A program made the translations under genes and the position numbers. Below the pieces are notes generated by a model. It was not told the origin of the DNA, did no database searches, and saw only the letters and a program-made list of their open reading frames with translations. Source: Craterostigma plantagineum (taxonomy: Eukaryota; Streptophyta; Magnoliopsida; Lamiales; Linderniaceae). Taken from it: 64,000 nt of DNA. This document shows positions 21,604-34,600 of this stretch, in pieces. The stretch is taken from assembly GCA_027422505.1 (NCBI GenBank), contig JAPQWV010001602.1, positions 1 to 64,000 on the forward strand. The letters run 5' to 3'. Numbering within the stretch: the stretch's first letter is position 1; each line of letters starts with the position of its first letter.

Positions 21604-24330
21604 ATGGATGCTTATTCTCTCGGAAATGACAACCGTCCACCGATTTTGCAACGAGGCGAATATACCATGTGGAGAAGCCGCTTCCTCAATTTCATCGCGC
21701 TAAAAGATCAAGCTGAAAATCTACTGGAGTCTCTTGAAGAGGACCGGCACAATTCTGGGTCCATGTACCCGGTGATGAAACGGCTACTCCTCCAGTTCCA
21801 CCTTCTATGAGACTAAAGGAGCCTAGGGAATACTCTCTAGAGGAAAGGGCTCGAGCTAAGGCTGATTTAGTAGCCATGAATACCCTCATGCAGGGCATCG
21901 CCAACGACATATACAGACAGATTGATAGCCTTTCATCGGCTAAAGGAATGTGGGATGAACTGCATAGTATGATGCAGAGGACGAAAATGGCATAAGGCCA
22001 AAAAGGCGAACATTCTCACTGCTTACGACTCCTCGAAAGCAAAGCCGGGGGAGAGTCTATACGAGATCTACCAAAGATACCTCACTCGATGATGAAGATA
22101 GAAATCACAAAGACCAATATGGAGACAAACATCAGATTTCTATCTTCTCTGCCCGCGGAATGGAAGAAAATATCCACTCAGATTCGACAAAATAAAATCT
22201 AGAGGAGTTGGATGTCCATGCTGTGTTTGACAATCTCGCACAGCATGAGGATGATATAAGCGAGATTCTCAAAGAGCAGAATGGCAAACAGACCGAAGAC
22301 ACTATTGCCTTAGTCTCGGAGAAGAGGAGCTCAAGATCAAGAAAGGAAAAGATCGTTAGGCCTCCTTCACCTTCAGAGTCGGAAGAAGAGTCAGACTCCG
22401 ACGTTGAGCCAAATTTGAAAGCTCTAGGAAAGCAGTTAGCTCTCATGGACAAGTGATGAGAAAGAAGTACTTCAGGAAGAAGTCTTCAACCTCAGCCAAC
22501 AGACTTCGGACTACAAGCTCTAAAAACAAAGAACGTGCACCAGAGAGCTCCGGAGTCAAGAACCCTAAGGAGGCTAACAAATGCTTCAACTATGGCAAGC
22601 CAGGTCACTTCGCCAGAGAGTGCACTCTTCCGAAGAAGAAAGATGCCAACTACTACTCCAGGAAGCTCCAACTGACGAAACAAAAGGAAGCTGGAGTAGC
22701 TCTCATGGCCGAAACAGGACCAATGGCTCGAGGACACGTCGAGTTCCGAAGAAGAGAATTTTCTCTCATGGCCCGTCTCGACAATGATCGGACACCGAAA
22801 CATCCAATCGTACGGACGACGACAACGCATCCAACTTCGTCAAAAAAGGTAGTCTCTTCTTCCACATTATTGACCATGTTAGAATCATATCAAACGCAAT
22901 ATGCTAACATGAAACGTGAGCAGAAAAGTATTAAGGAAGTTGAGAATAAACTTGAGAGATCTCAGGAGAAGATAGATAGTCTCGAATCAAAACTTAGGAG
23001 CTCTAGTGCGAAAATAGAAGAACTTGCAAGAGCCTACATTCTAGAGAGACTAGTCAACCTCAATTAGGACAGCATAGTGAAAAGATTAAAGAATTAGAAG
23101 ATAGACTAGCAAATAACTACAATTGTTTGGTTAGGAATCTCAACGAGAAAGACACCTTAATTGTAGGATAACCGAAGCTACCTCTACGATCACTAACTTA
23201 GAAGCTCAATTAGAAATATCAAATGCTAAGTTAGTGAGCTTAGTAAGGAACTGGATGTCTGTCAAGCCGCTAAACTAACGGTAGAAATTATTATGCTCTC
23301 CTAACTGAGGAACTCAAGAAGTTATATGCAAAAATTAAAAAATTAGATGATCTTACGCGTAGGGACATCTGAGCAGACGATATTCTTAAACAAGCCCAAG
23401 GATATAAAGTTCTATAATCCAATAGAAGGCATAACTTACACTAACCCATATGTTTTACGGAAGAAAGAAATATATGATATTAAGAACATGGGTTTAGCTG
23501 CAACCTCTCTTAGAAACATTACGGAATCGACATATGAAAATGCTTTCGATTCATCCATTAAACAAGCCTCACATGGGCCCGAGATCCCCTTTGACTACAA
23601 TGAACTAAATGAAAAGACAAATATACGAAACCATCCTTAACACCTGTCAGTGATTTAGTTCAGTTCTACCTCCTGACTCTGAAACACACTACGAGGAAGT
23701 CAAAAAGGTTAATTATCAAAATTCTCTCTACAAACCCCCAATCATAAAACAGATAGAGGAGTCACAGGCAAAATTAAAAAAATAACGAGAGAATTTCGAA
23801 GCTGAAAAGAAAAAGTTCTTTAAGGAGATGGAAAATCTCAACGCTTCCTCATCCTCCCAACTACCTCTCACGCTATTATAAAAAAGCGTGAAAATTGAAA
23901 AATCGCCTTCGAAAGACCAAAATGCATTAATAATTCTATTAAAAGTGCTAAGATTAATTCTATTTCACCTACGTCCACAGGGAGCGTAGGGGCAGCACTG
24001 AAAACGAAGGCGAGAGTGTCTAGTTCTAAGATAAATGAGGAGCCAGTAGATTTGAATGTTTCTAAAAATATTACTCCTTCTGGTACAATAAAAGACACTC
24101 GTAGTAATAAAAGAGCCATTTCTACGTTCAAAATAATTGCTTCTACTTGTTCACTTCAGCCTATCACCTTTAGAAGCGACAATTTCGAAGTAGGCTCTAC
24201 CTCAAAAATTACCAATAATCATTCTGAAACAAATGCCACAAGGAAGACCCGTGGGAAACAAGATCCAGCCATAAACAAATGCCACTGTACATGCCTGTAC
24301 TCACCTAAGGTATCCCGTAAAGATTGAAAC
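21604..24330 (+). pseudogene. gag: E2 gag with broken zinc knuckle and coiled coil
   Basis: The ATG at 21604 starts MDAYSLGNDNRPPILQRGEY, matching the E3 gag start. Pieces follow in changing frames: YSLEERARAKADLVAMNTLM (about 21830), FLSSLPAEWKK (about 22140), a Ser/Glu-rich acidic stretch (22380-22420), then the CCHC knuckle near 22582. That knuckle reads CFNYGKPGHFAREC, where E3 has CFNC, so the second zinc ligand is lost. The coiled coil (22900-23330) and the SRNITEST/Lys-rich tail (23347-24130) follow. Gag would build the particle and bind RNA; this one is non-functional. Confidence 0.88.
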
Positions 24331-24760
24331 CCCAAAGCACCTTAGGAGATTATCAAAAGAAAAGATCTTTTCCTCGGTCAAGCCTTCCAAAGCATTTTGA
24401 ATTAACCTTCCCTGCAAGGTTCAACCCAAACATGTTCCTAAATCTCCGCCTAGGACGACAAAAGCCAAAAAGGCCAAGTCTCCTATAGAGGCCAAACCAA
24501 ACTCACTTTTCCAAAAGTGGAATAGGTTATTAAAACTCCTCCAAATAAAAATTTAGGGATCATATCTGAACCCAACACTAAATCTGCTAATCTGAGAGGA
24601 CCCATGCTTAAGTGGGTACCTAAAGCTCCCTAATTTGTTTTTGCAGATCCATCATGTGTGGTACCTCGACTCTGGTTGCTCCACACACATGACTGGTACT
24701 CAGATTCGGAAACATACTCAGTGCCAATTCTTGGATTTGGAGATATCATTCTGGAGAATC
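24331..24760 (+). pseudogene. pol: E2 gag-pol linker and protease remnant
   Basis: A Lys/Pro-rich linker (24410-24620) leads to HVWYLDSGCSTHMTG at about 24655-24700. The catalytic Asp is kept here, unlike E1. Directly after MTG the copy lacks the segment present in E1 and E3 (ELL.NYKDQP), an internal deletion in the protease. The frame then shifts into the LRHNLFSIGQFCDKGF segment. Confidence 0.8.
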
Positions 24761-25980
24761 TGACAATAAAAGATGTCTCGTATGTCGAAGGCCTCCGCCA
24801 TAACTTGTTCAGCATAGGCCAGTTCTGTGACAAAGGGTTCCAGGTGGTCTTTCATGCTGACCGGTGCAGAATTTTGGATAGTCAGGACACAGAACTCTTC
24901 AAGGATTCGGAAATCCAATCTTACACGAACAACCTGACGTCCGTGCGGCCCTCGACAACTGTATGCCTCATCTCTCATATTGATTTACAGAGGAACAGCC
25001 TATGGCATCAACGATGTCTCATCTAAATATGAAAGCTCTCCAACGTCTTTCTACGAAAAAGTTGGTTCACGATCTTCCAACTATACTACTACAAAGGGAG
25101 CATCAGTGTTCGGCATGTCAATTAGGAAAAATGTAGCGAGCATCTCATCACGTCAAGCAAATTGCGTCTACTTCTCGACCATTGGAACTAATACACATGG
25201 ATCTCTGTGGGCGATGCAGACTCAGAGTGGAAGAAAGTATGTGCTAGTGATCGTTGATGACTACTCTCGCTACACATGGAAAAGTTCCTCCGAACCAAAG
25301 ATGAGACCGGTGACTTGATTATCAACTTTGTGAACACAACTCAAAATCTGCTCCACCAGACTATTCAAGTTATTCGAACAGACAACAGCACTGAGTTCAA
25401 GAACAACCACCTCAGTGCGTTTTATCAGAAACTTGGAATAAGTCAACAATTTTTAGCCGCCAAAACACCTCAACAAAATGGGGTCGTTGAAAGAAAAAAC
25501 CGAACACTAGTGGAAGCAGCTCGTATAATGCTGATCCATTCAGGACTTCCACATTTTCTATGGGCTGAAGCAGTCAATACCGCTTGTTTTACCCAAAACA
25601 GGACGGTGGTTCACAAACGGTTCAACAAGACTCCGTACGAGATTGCGAATAATAGTGTGCCCAACGTCTCATTCCTTAAAGTCTTCGGGTGCAAGTGCTT
25701 TGTGGCGAACGACAGAGAGCAACGTGCAAAGTTCGACCCTAAAACATTCGAAGCAACTTTCGCTGGGTATTCTTCAACATCAAAAGCGTACCGAGCATAC
25801 ATCAAGTCCAACCGAACAATTAAGGAAAGCTATAATGTCACTTTCCACGAAGTGGCAGAGATGGCTTCTAGTCACTTCAGTCCAGGACCCGTGCCTAACC
25901 AGATGGTTCCTGACAACTTAGTTCAAGACCCGTGCTCAACCCGTTGGTTTCTGAAGACAACATCTCAGAACCCGTAATCA
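24761..25980 (+). pseudogene. pol: E2 integrase
   Basis: The pre-integrase zinc domain (SLWHQR..SHLN, then EHQCSACQLGK) spans about 24990-25130 in two frames. The rve core shows IHMDLCG near 25195, IRTDNSTEF near 25375 and PQQNGVVERKNRTLVEAAR near 25470, so all three catalytic acids are readable. 25276-25977 is open for 233 codons and includes GCKCFVANDREQRAKFDPK. A short duplication of an EDNL/VPDNLVQDP-like segment lies near 25900-25950. The domain is split by shifts near 25020 and 25200. Confidence 0.88.
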
Positions 25981-27972
25981 CTGGTGCGTTGGCACAAAAC
26001 CAACAGCAACAACTCCGAATTCAACGTCAGAAGAAGCAACGAGACTTGTATTAGACGATTTGGATTCTCTATTCGAACCAGTATATCGGTCAGACACTGC
26101 TACACCTACAGTGGATTCTCAACCCGATGTGACCAACGTACTAAGTTCTTCTCACGTCTCTACCCCACCTGATTCAGAATTGCCACAGAATAACGAAGAA
26201 CCTACAGTGGTCATCGAGGAAGTATCATCAGAGACGATCGATCCAAGTGCAGTATTGGAACTTCCTCAAATGATCAATCGGAGACTATAGGAAATCTAGA
26301 CCCACAGATGGCTGATGCATCGACTTCAACCTTGCCTCATGAGCGCAAGTGGACTAGAGGTCACCCGGTTGATCAGATAATTGGCGCTCCTTCGGATGGA
26401 GTGAGGACACGTCATCAACACAGTCTTTTCAGCTGCTTCCTGAGCCAAAACAAGCCTACTAAGGTAGCAGACACACTGAGACCCGGATTAGACAATTGCG
26501 ATGCAAGAAGAAATCAACCAATTCGAACGTCTTCAAATGTGGACCTCAGTACCCCCGTCCACATGGGAAAACAATTGTCGGAACTAAATGGGTATTCAAA
26601 ACAAGATAAATGAATATGGTGAAGTGATCCGGAACAAAGCAAGGCTAGTTGCGAAGGGATACAATCAACAGGACGGCATCGACTACGATGAGACATATGC
26701 TCCTGTTGCCCGAATCGAAGCTATCCGCCTTCTCCTGGCTTATGCGGTGCACAAAGACTTCAATTTCTATCAGATGGATGTTAAGACCCGCCTTTCTCGA
26801 CGGCATGTTAAAAGAAGAAGTCTACGTCGCTCAGCCGGAAGGCTTCGTTGATCAAGAACATCCCGATCACGTCTATCGCTTGGATAAGCTCTCTATGGAC
26901 TAAAACAAGCCCCACGTGCTTGGTACGATGTCCTGAGTGAATTGCTGGTGACGTCTGGATTCATACGAGGAACGATAGGCACAACCCTCTTCATCAAATG
27001 GCAAGAGAAAGATCTGATGGTCGTTCAAGTATACGTCGACGATATCATCTCCGGATCAACTAATCCACGGCTTTGCACGAAGTTCGGATATCTAATGAAA
27101 AGCAAGTTCGAGATGAGTCACATGGGAGAGATGCAGTTCTTTTTAGGACTACAAATCAGCCAACTCGAAGATGGGATTTTCATCAGTCAGACAAATACAT
27201 CAAGGATATTCTGAAGAAATTCCATTAGGACCAGAGCAAGCCTCTCAGCACTCCTATGTCACCAAGCTGCAAGTTGGATACCGATCCCTCTGGCAAGTCG
27301 GTCGACATCACACTGTATCGCAGCATCATTGGATCTCTTCTCTACCTCACTTCAAGCCGGCCGAATATCATGTTTGCCACCTGCTTATGTGCCCGTTTTC
27401 AAGCCGATCCCAAAGAATCCAATATGCTCGCGGTTAAAAGGATCCTGCGTTACCTTAAGGGCACTTCTACCCTTGCACTATAGTATCCAAAGGGTACGAA
27501 TTTCAAAATTATTGGCTATACTGACACCGATTATGCAGGTTGCCGAATGGACAGGAAAAGCACGTCCGGTGGCGCTCAATTTCTAGGCGAAAAGCTGGTC
27601 TGCTGGTCATCCAAAAGCAGAATTGTGTGTCAACTTCGACGGCCGAAGCGGAATACATGGCTGCCACCAGTTGTTGCTCCAGATGCTGTGGATGCGGACA
27701 CAGCTTCGCGACTATGGGTACAATTTAAATAATATACCCATACATAGTGATAGTCAAAGTGCCATCGCTATTACTTGCAATCCTGTTCATCACTCACGCA
27801 CAAAAAACATAGATATAAGATATCACTTTATCAAGATCACGTAGAAAAAGGCACCATAGATATGTAGTTTGTGAACATGGAGTTTCAACTAGCCGACATT
27901 TTCACCAAGGCTTTGGATGAGAAACGATTCCAATTCCTTGTCTGAAAATTAGGCATGTTGAATCTTCCGTAA
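25981..27972 (+). pseudogene. pol: E2 reverse transcriptase and RNase H
   Basis: RT pieces: [20 protein letters not shown] (26635-26700), YQMDVKT (26770), [20 protein letters not shown] (26820-26880), then [15 protein letters not shown] at about 27030 (catalytic YVDD kept). RNase H: DRKSTSGGAQFLGEKLV (27547), AEAEYMAATSCC in a shifted frame, SDSQSAIAITCNPVHHS (27740-27790). Pol ends at TAA 27970-27972. At least five frameshifts and stops are needed to read through, for example after FLD near 26800. Confidence 0.88.
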
Positions 27973-28500
27973 TATGTGCATTACCTGATTTTCTGTGCTA
28001 TCACATGCTCTATTCTATGTGTTTTCCATGATATCAAATAAAAAAAATATAATAAAAAGGGGAATGACGAAATCCTTTAGGATGCTTTGATCTAAAGTCA
28101 CTTAGAATTTTACCCCGACATGCGATCGATTTAATTGCTTAATTTTATCAGTCTAGGTCGCATTCTTGTGTCTAAAAGGTCATTAGGTTGCTCCACTAGA
28201 CAATGTGAGGATTCAAGCCTTGTTCCTTTTTCTTTCTTTGGATCTATTTCTCGAGTGAGTCACACATCAATTACTTGTCTTACCTAGTGATACTTGGTTT
28301 CATACTCACCTTGCTTTAGATCGTTAGGGAAATGATAAGGGAGCTTAGGATATTCCTCACTCGGCCTTATATAATTTTTTCCCTCACATTAGCCCTTAGT
28401 CATCCACTTTGAGCCTTCTCCGATGTCCTTTTCTTCCTTTGAACCAATCCCAGCCTTCACCGATTTCTATACTCTTCGGATGGTTGTTCAAACGAGAAAA

Positions 28501-28514
28501 GGAGGGGGAGAAAA
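28501..28514 (+). other. Internal polypurine tract 1 of E2
   Basis: GGAGGGGGAGAAAA, equivalent to E1 5941, followed by a second short run AAAAGGGGGA at about 28520-28529. Confidence 0.5.
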
Positions 28515-28617
28515 CAAATAAAAGGGGGATAATGACAAAAGAAGCATTGCTTAACGCGCAAAAATCAGACCAAGGAACCTGCCTTCCGACTATCTTGTAG
28601 AAAGTGGCATGGTTCCT

Positions 28618-28895
28618 GCTGTGAACTTCTCCAACGATAATCTCGTACGCTCGTCAGAACGGCTGGAAGAGGAGCACCATGAAGTGAACTTCTCCAACGA
28701 TAATCCGGTCTTATATCGGGAAACGAGAAGAGGAGCGCAGCCTCGTGTACGAATTCCATAACCGTGAACTTTTCCAAAAAGATAATCTCTGAAACCTTTC
28801 TAGGGACTAAGAGAAGAGGGGCGCGGTATCGGCCCGAGAACCAACAAGAAGAACTTCGCCTACGATAATCTCCTATAGCCTCGTGGAGAAGCGGA
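28618..28895 (+). repeat. Four-unit tandem repeat in the E2 spacer
   Basis: GTGAACTTCTCCAACGATAA recurs at about 28619 and 28683, then diverged units near 28766 and 28850. Each unit closes with a GAAGAGGAGCGC-like block. It is the counterpart of E1 6107-6395. Confidence 0.7.
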
Positions 28896-29780
28896 GCTTC
28901 AACTTGATCATAACATAAAAAGGATAGTTCTTAAAAGGAAAAAGAGGGAGAAAAGATTGAAAAGAAGAAAGACGCCGAAAAAAGGAGACGGACGTAGAAA
29001 TGGAAGATGACGAAGAGATAAGCTCCCTTTCCTCTAAATTCCTTCCCTTCTAAGTCCTAGCTAAACTAAAACCCTTACACCCCTTTGATTCCAATCGACG
29101 GTCTCTCGCTTGGGTGAAATGATTAAAAAATGCCTCGATCACAGGTAAATTGACTTAAAAATTGCTTGTGTTGACTTGAGTAATATAAATATAAAATCCC
29201 AAGTTGGAAATAGTTGAGTACAAGAGCGAACCTAGTGAGGGTTGTCGAAATGGACCAGTCTATGAATTTAGGACTTTAGTTTGACGACATGACTTGACGA
29301 CATTTTTTTCTTTCAAATGTCTCGTAAAATTTAGGTGTGACGATTGATCGAAGCAAAATAATCTGACCTCATACTATAATAATAGTAAAATACAAAAAAA
29401 ATAAAAAATAATGAAAAAAATAATAAAATATAATAAAAAAATAATAATAATAAATAAATAATATGATGAAAAAAACTAAATAACTTGAAAAGAAAAATTT
29501 CGCACATTTTGACATGAAATGTTATGTTTCATATGCATTGAATTGAATAAATGCGAATTTCGTTGGTGTATCGCACATTCTAAATGTAATTTTAAATTGC
29601 ATTGGTACTGAATTGTTTAAATGCGATAACTTTTTCATTGCTCTTATCCTCACACAATATTTTAAGTACATGTTTTCGGGACCATGTATACGTGCTTACT
29701 GAGTAAATTTGTGTGTTATATGCTCGTGACTTGAATTGATTTCATATGCTTGCATTTAGTCAATTCTTGCGTATCATTTG

Positions 29781-29790
29781 AGGGGGAGCA
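29781..29790 (+). other. Internal polypurine tract 2 of E2
   Basis: AGGGGGAGCA, equivalent to E6 12667. It precedes the motif-rich half of the spacer. Confidence 0.45.
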
Positions 29791-30109
29791 AATATAAAAA
29801 ATCGTGCATTAGCTCCAAATATTCTTGACGTTTTTCTGTAAGCATTTCAGTTTCCTTCAAACAAAATTACGGAGCAAGACGTCGATAATACAAGGAAAGG
29901 AGCTAGTCACTGACCAAATATTTCATCCCTAAAACAATTGCTGATTAACTCCATTATTTGTAACGTCTTCTTTCTAAGTGGTAAAGATTTTTAATTTCTG
30001 CCAGGGAATCAAGATGTTACTACAGGGAACATACAGGGAGTTAATTGCATTTATTTTAATTGTAAGTACTTAATATCGAGAAACTGGATATAAGACTTAA
30101 TTCACGATC

Positions 30110-31400
30110 ATAAGTTTCTCGATCGTAAAGAGTGTTGGGAACGATTTTGATTTGCCGCGATAATTTGCGATCGAAAAAGATTGAATTGAAGAGCAATTTT
30201 CGAATCAAAATTTCTCGAGCGCAAATAGTAATGGGCCTGATCCATTTAATCGCAAATGTCAAATCACAAACCCAACATTGATCTGCAGCGAATTAATAAG
30301 AGTTCACTTTCTGTCAGTCGAAAAAACTTCTTCTCACGCAACCCTAATCGCAAAAAATTTCTCTGCGAAAAACTTTCACAGACAGTCTCATTTTCGCAAA
30401 TATCTTTCGATTTTCCTACACCAAACTGTCTGTTTAAGGTATAATTGAGATTATTTTGACATCTGCGTGTGATTTACTTTCGTTAGCATCTGCATTTCGA
30501 AGTTTTTCGCATGTTTAGGCTTAGATTTTCGACTGTTCTTCAAACTGAGAAAAACATATAATGTTTTATAGGCTTGATTTTGAGTTTTAACCTGAGTTTA
30601 ATGCCTGCACTTAAGATAGTTTCGATATTCTTTATGAATCTGGTAGAATGAATCATCGGAAAATCTGCATCTTCGACTGAAATTTGAGTTTGGATGAAAC
30701 TGGGCTTGTGAATGTTTTAAGCCATCGAAGAACCTTGTCGATCGCAGTCTTAATTGAATTCCGATTAATTGAGATACTGTTTGTATCGAATTAGTTTCTC
30801 GATCAATAAAATTCTGATTTAGTCGCTAAGATAGAAGATTTTGACCGAAAATTATTTACCATCGAGAAATCTGATTAAGATTTTTGTGAGCGAAAAACTT
30901 AAGCACTGAATAGGCAATTTAGATGCAAATTTTATCGAGCGTAAAACTTACTATCGCAAATTGGAATTTTCGATTCAATTCAATTTGGTCGTAAAAATTT
31001 AGCAGCGAAAAATTAATTTTTCAACGCTTAATTTTTCGATCGTAAAATTCGCCACTTAGGATTTAATTGATCGAAAAATTTCTCGACGATTGACTTAATC
31101 TTTTGTTGACTAGTTTCTCGATAGAATATATCGCAGCGAAAAATTTCTCGACAGTAAATTTACCTGAGAAATAATTTCTCAATCGTAAATTTACGCGGAA
31201 TTTTTCTTGATCGTAAATTGATCGACTACAGTCACGATTTCAACTTCAACACTTAGAAGATTTTATCTCTAAGTCTTTTTACACTGTAGCGAACATTAGC
31301 GAATAAATTTTCTCGATCGAAAAATTAACGGAGAAATTACAATTGAAATCAATGCATAGGAAATCAATTTGAAAACCAAAATTATCGAGCGAAAAATTTC
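30110..31400 (+). repeat. CGATCG-motif array in the E2 spacer
   Basis: Copies near TTTCTCGATCGTAAA occur at about 30117, 30735, 31035, 31180 and 31312, with many TCGAGCGAAAA variants. The cluster precedes the 3' ORF by about 270 bp, as in E6. Confidence 0.65.
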
Positions 31401-31649
31401 TCAGCATGAACAGTGACATTACCCGCGATTAAACACTTAGAGAATTTTCGAACTCTTTTTCACGCCTTAAGTGTTTAATTCATAATTACAATCATGCCAT
31501 TAAATTTTTTCAAAATCAAGTATCCTATGTGCAAATCATACATTTCAATTCAAAATTCATCAAACATGTCACGACTTGATACAATAATATAGTGTGATGA
31601 AATTAAATCCATTTTCGACTAAATAAAAAATTATGAACTAATGAACTTT

Positions 31650-31672
31650 TATATCTCTTTATTTCTTTTCAG
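31650..31672 (+). promoter_or_regulatory. Putative 3' splice site at the start of the E2 3' ORF
   Basis: TATCTCTTTATTTCTTTTCAG ends at AG 31671-31672. It matches E6 14443-14444 in position. In E2 the following codon is ACG instead of ATG. Confidence 0.5.
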
Positions 31673-34600
31673 ACGGATCGCTACCCTCGATACAATCACA
31701 TATACGACCACAACTTGTATCTGAAGGTCCATGATACAAACTTCCAGCTCGATCTGAGCACCTTCCGATGCCCGGACGAGATCATTGTCTCTATCCTACT
31801 AGGCCACCCCATCTGGCACGCATTGACGGTTACCGCCTCTGTGCCAATGGTCTATCTCCAGCAATTCTGGGAATGTATACAAGGAGCTGTAGCAAATGGG
31901 GCATTCTCCTTCACAACGAGAATCGGGACGCGGCATATTCATATGGACAAGAACCAGTTCGGGATGATACTGGACTTGCCACACAGCGCAAATTACTACC
32001 CGCTCCCGTCGGACGCAGAAATGGTCCACGGCTTCATGCAGATAGGATATCAACCGCAGCTCACAAGTTATCTCAGGTCCAGAGCAACGGTATCCCTCAT
32101 CCCTGGAAGACACTGTTCGGGATCGTGAACAAGTGTCTATCACCCAAGCATGCTGGCTTCGACAAGGGCAATGGCAGTATACTGCGGATCTTTCACGGAC
32201 TCACTTTTTCCAGAAATTACGATTTTGCGCAGCTGATCTGGAATGATCTGGCTGAACAGATTTGGCTGAAGGAGAATCGAAGATCGAAGAACGTGCACTA
32301 TGCTCGATGGTTCAACGTGATCATCAGGGAGTTCATGGAGTTACACGCGGAGAACATCCCTTAGCTGCCTCCCGGAGGAAACTATCAGCCGCCAAGGCTA
32401 AGTTATTCATATCCACGGCTCACGGACTTGGACCAACCGTCGATGCCGATTCCACTCAACCTACTCAGGCTCGCCGACCCCGCGGGAGCTGAGTATCAGA
32501 GATTCTGTCGGGAACACAATCTAACAGAGCAAATGATCAGAGGGCCCCCGGCAGATTTCAATGTCAGCCATCCCCAACCGGAACCCCACCAAGCCCTGAC
32601 GCTACGATGATAGATTTGTCGCTCAGGAGCTTCAACAGGAGTCTTCATTGGTCGAAGAGCCAATGCTCGACGTAGATGATACCCTAATAGACGTCGTGGC
32701 TACTGAGATGGCGGCGCTCGAGGCTCCTGCACATGAATATCAAGTGGAAGTGCCCGTACATGTAGGCGTGCTCGAAGAAACCATCGAGGAGGTTCTTCAA
32801 CCAGTAGCACAGACCGAGGTTGAAATGGGGCAAAGTTCTCTTCCACTTGTGACGGATCAGGCACTGGAGGACGTCGATCGTGACCCCACTCCTCGCGCAG
32901 CCACCCCGTCTGACATGGAGTCTGACGAGGAAATAAGCCTGATAAGGAGGACTCCCAGGAGACTTAGCATTCAGCTGGAGTCCCTCTTCCCGGCCGTCAC
33001 CACCGCACCAGATACTACGCTGACCACATCTACAAGTGTTGCTGGCACTTCTTCGCTTAATCTTGAGCCGCAACCCAATCTCGTGGTGTCTGGTTCGCAG
33101 GCGCAACCTGAGCCTGCCATAACACCCATAGAGGCGAATCTTCAAAATTCGACTCAAGGATTGGGTGGAAGTCTCATACAGTCACAACCTCAAGTGACTG
33201 TGAGCCAACCTGAAGAGTGGTGTCTACGCAAGGGTTGATAAAAGGCGACATCAGTCGTCCTGGTCCATCCAAGGAGGCGTCCCACCTTTCGTGACGAATG
33301 AGCAGTTCCAGGCCGCTCTCTCTGCCGCTGTAAAATCCATGGAAAACAAAATTATGGAGAGAGTACTTCAAGCCATCGAGACATCCCGAAGAGATACCGT
33401 GAAAGCACCTGTCTCTGAAGGCCCTTCGTCACAAACCAATCCAACACCTCCACAACCCACACCCACCGACCCTTTAGCCACTTCCTCCATCCTCATCAAC
33501 CCATACACTATACCTATAACCGAGCTCCACGACATACTACTCGCCCGCTTGATCGACCTTTCATCCGGTCGTCGCAAGAAGAATCCCTTTATCGGCGATT
33601 GGTGGATCATCTTGAGCCACCGACTAACACTTGCCGAGGCCAAAGCTCCCACTCACGGCGCAGACATGACGATCCTGACAATCAGGACCATCATGAGGGA
33701 GAGAAGAGGCGAAGGACATCTACAACTGGCGAAGGACAAGGCTCGGGCGCTACGCAGACAAGCGCGGGAGCTGGTGAAACCCAAACCCAAACCCAAACAC
33801 AAACCGCCCACACCACGCACCACACCGCCAGTCTACCACATATCGACCTACCAACCATTACCCTACGGACGCCTCCGCCCACACCGCCAATCTACTCAAG
33901 CCCCTTGCTTCCGGAAAGAAGAAGCAGTGCAGCAATGCCTGTGGCCCTAGCAGCTACCCAAGCTACTCCCTCAGTCGCTCCAGACCAACCGGCCCCTCAG
34001 GACATGGCGCCAATCCACACGAGGTCCCAGACAAATACATCTTCGAAGGACAGTGGATGACCCATTCCATGCCCGAGGAGCATCAGAGACAACGGCTTCA
34101 GGACGTCCGACACTTCTTACAACAAGCATCCGTGGACCTCGTAATCATAGACGACGACGAACTTCAGGAAGGTGAATACTACCAAAGAGACATCCCAAGG
34201 CTACCAGAGTTGATCGTACAACGAGCGGTCCCCAACCAGACAGTTGCCAGGGACCGTTCGGATCGACACGCCGTGGGAAAACATTCGAATAAAGATACCC
34301 TTCCTTGAAGAAGTCAGGGAAAACATTTGGAGGTCACCGGATAGAGTCAAGAAGCCGGATGATTTCGAGTTGAGAGGGATCTCTCACTGGGATTAGCAGA
34401 AGAGGATGACTTATCTATGATGCTGACCCGACTAGGACCGGACGTAAGGCTGGGGACTCCGAAGGAACGACTGAAGAGTCACTTCAAGGAACTCTCCCCG
34501 ATATGCCAACTCCTCAGTGTCTACTGTGCAAAAGGAGGACTTCCAACACCTCACCACGTCATTGAGCGAGTGGAAAGAACCCGAGAGGAACTGAGCAAGA

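Larger units (their letters stand above)
27973..31672 (+). other. E2 long non-coding spacer between pol and the 3' ORF
   Basis: It aligns in blocks with the E1 spacer. It contains polypurine tracts at 28501-28514 and 29781-29790, the four-unit repeat at 28618-28895, an A-rich low-complexity tract (29390-29470), the CGATCG-motif array (30110-31400) and a pyrimidine tract plus CAG at the end. No coding region is supported. Confidence 0.75.
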
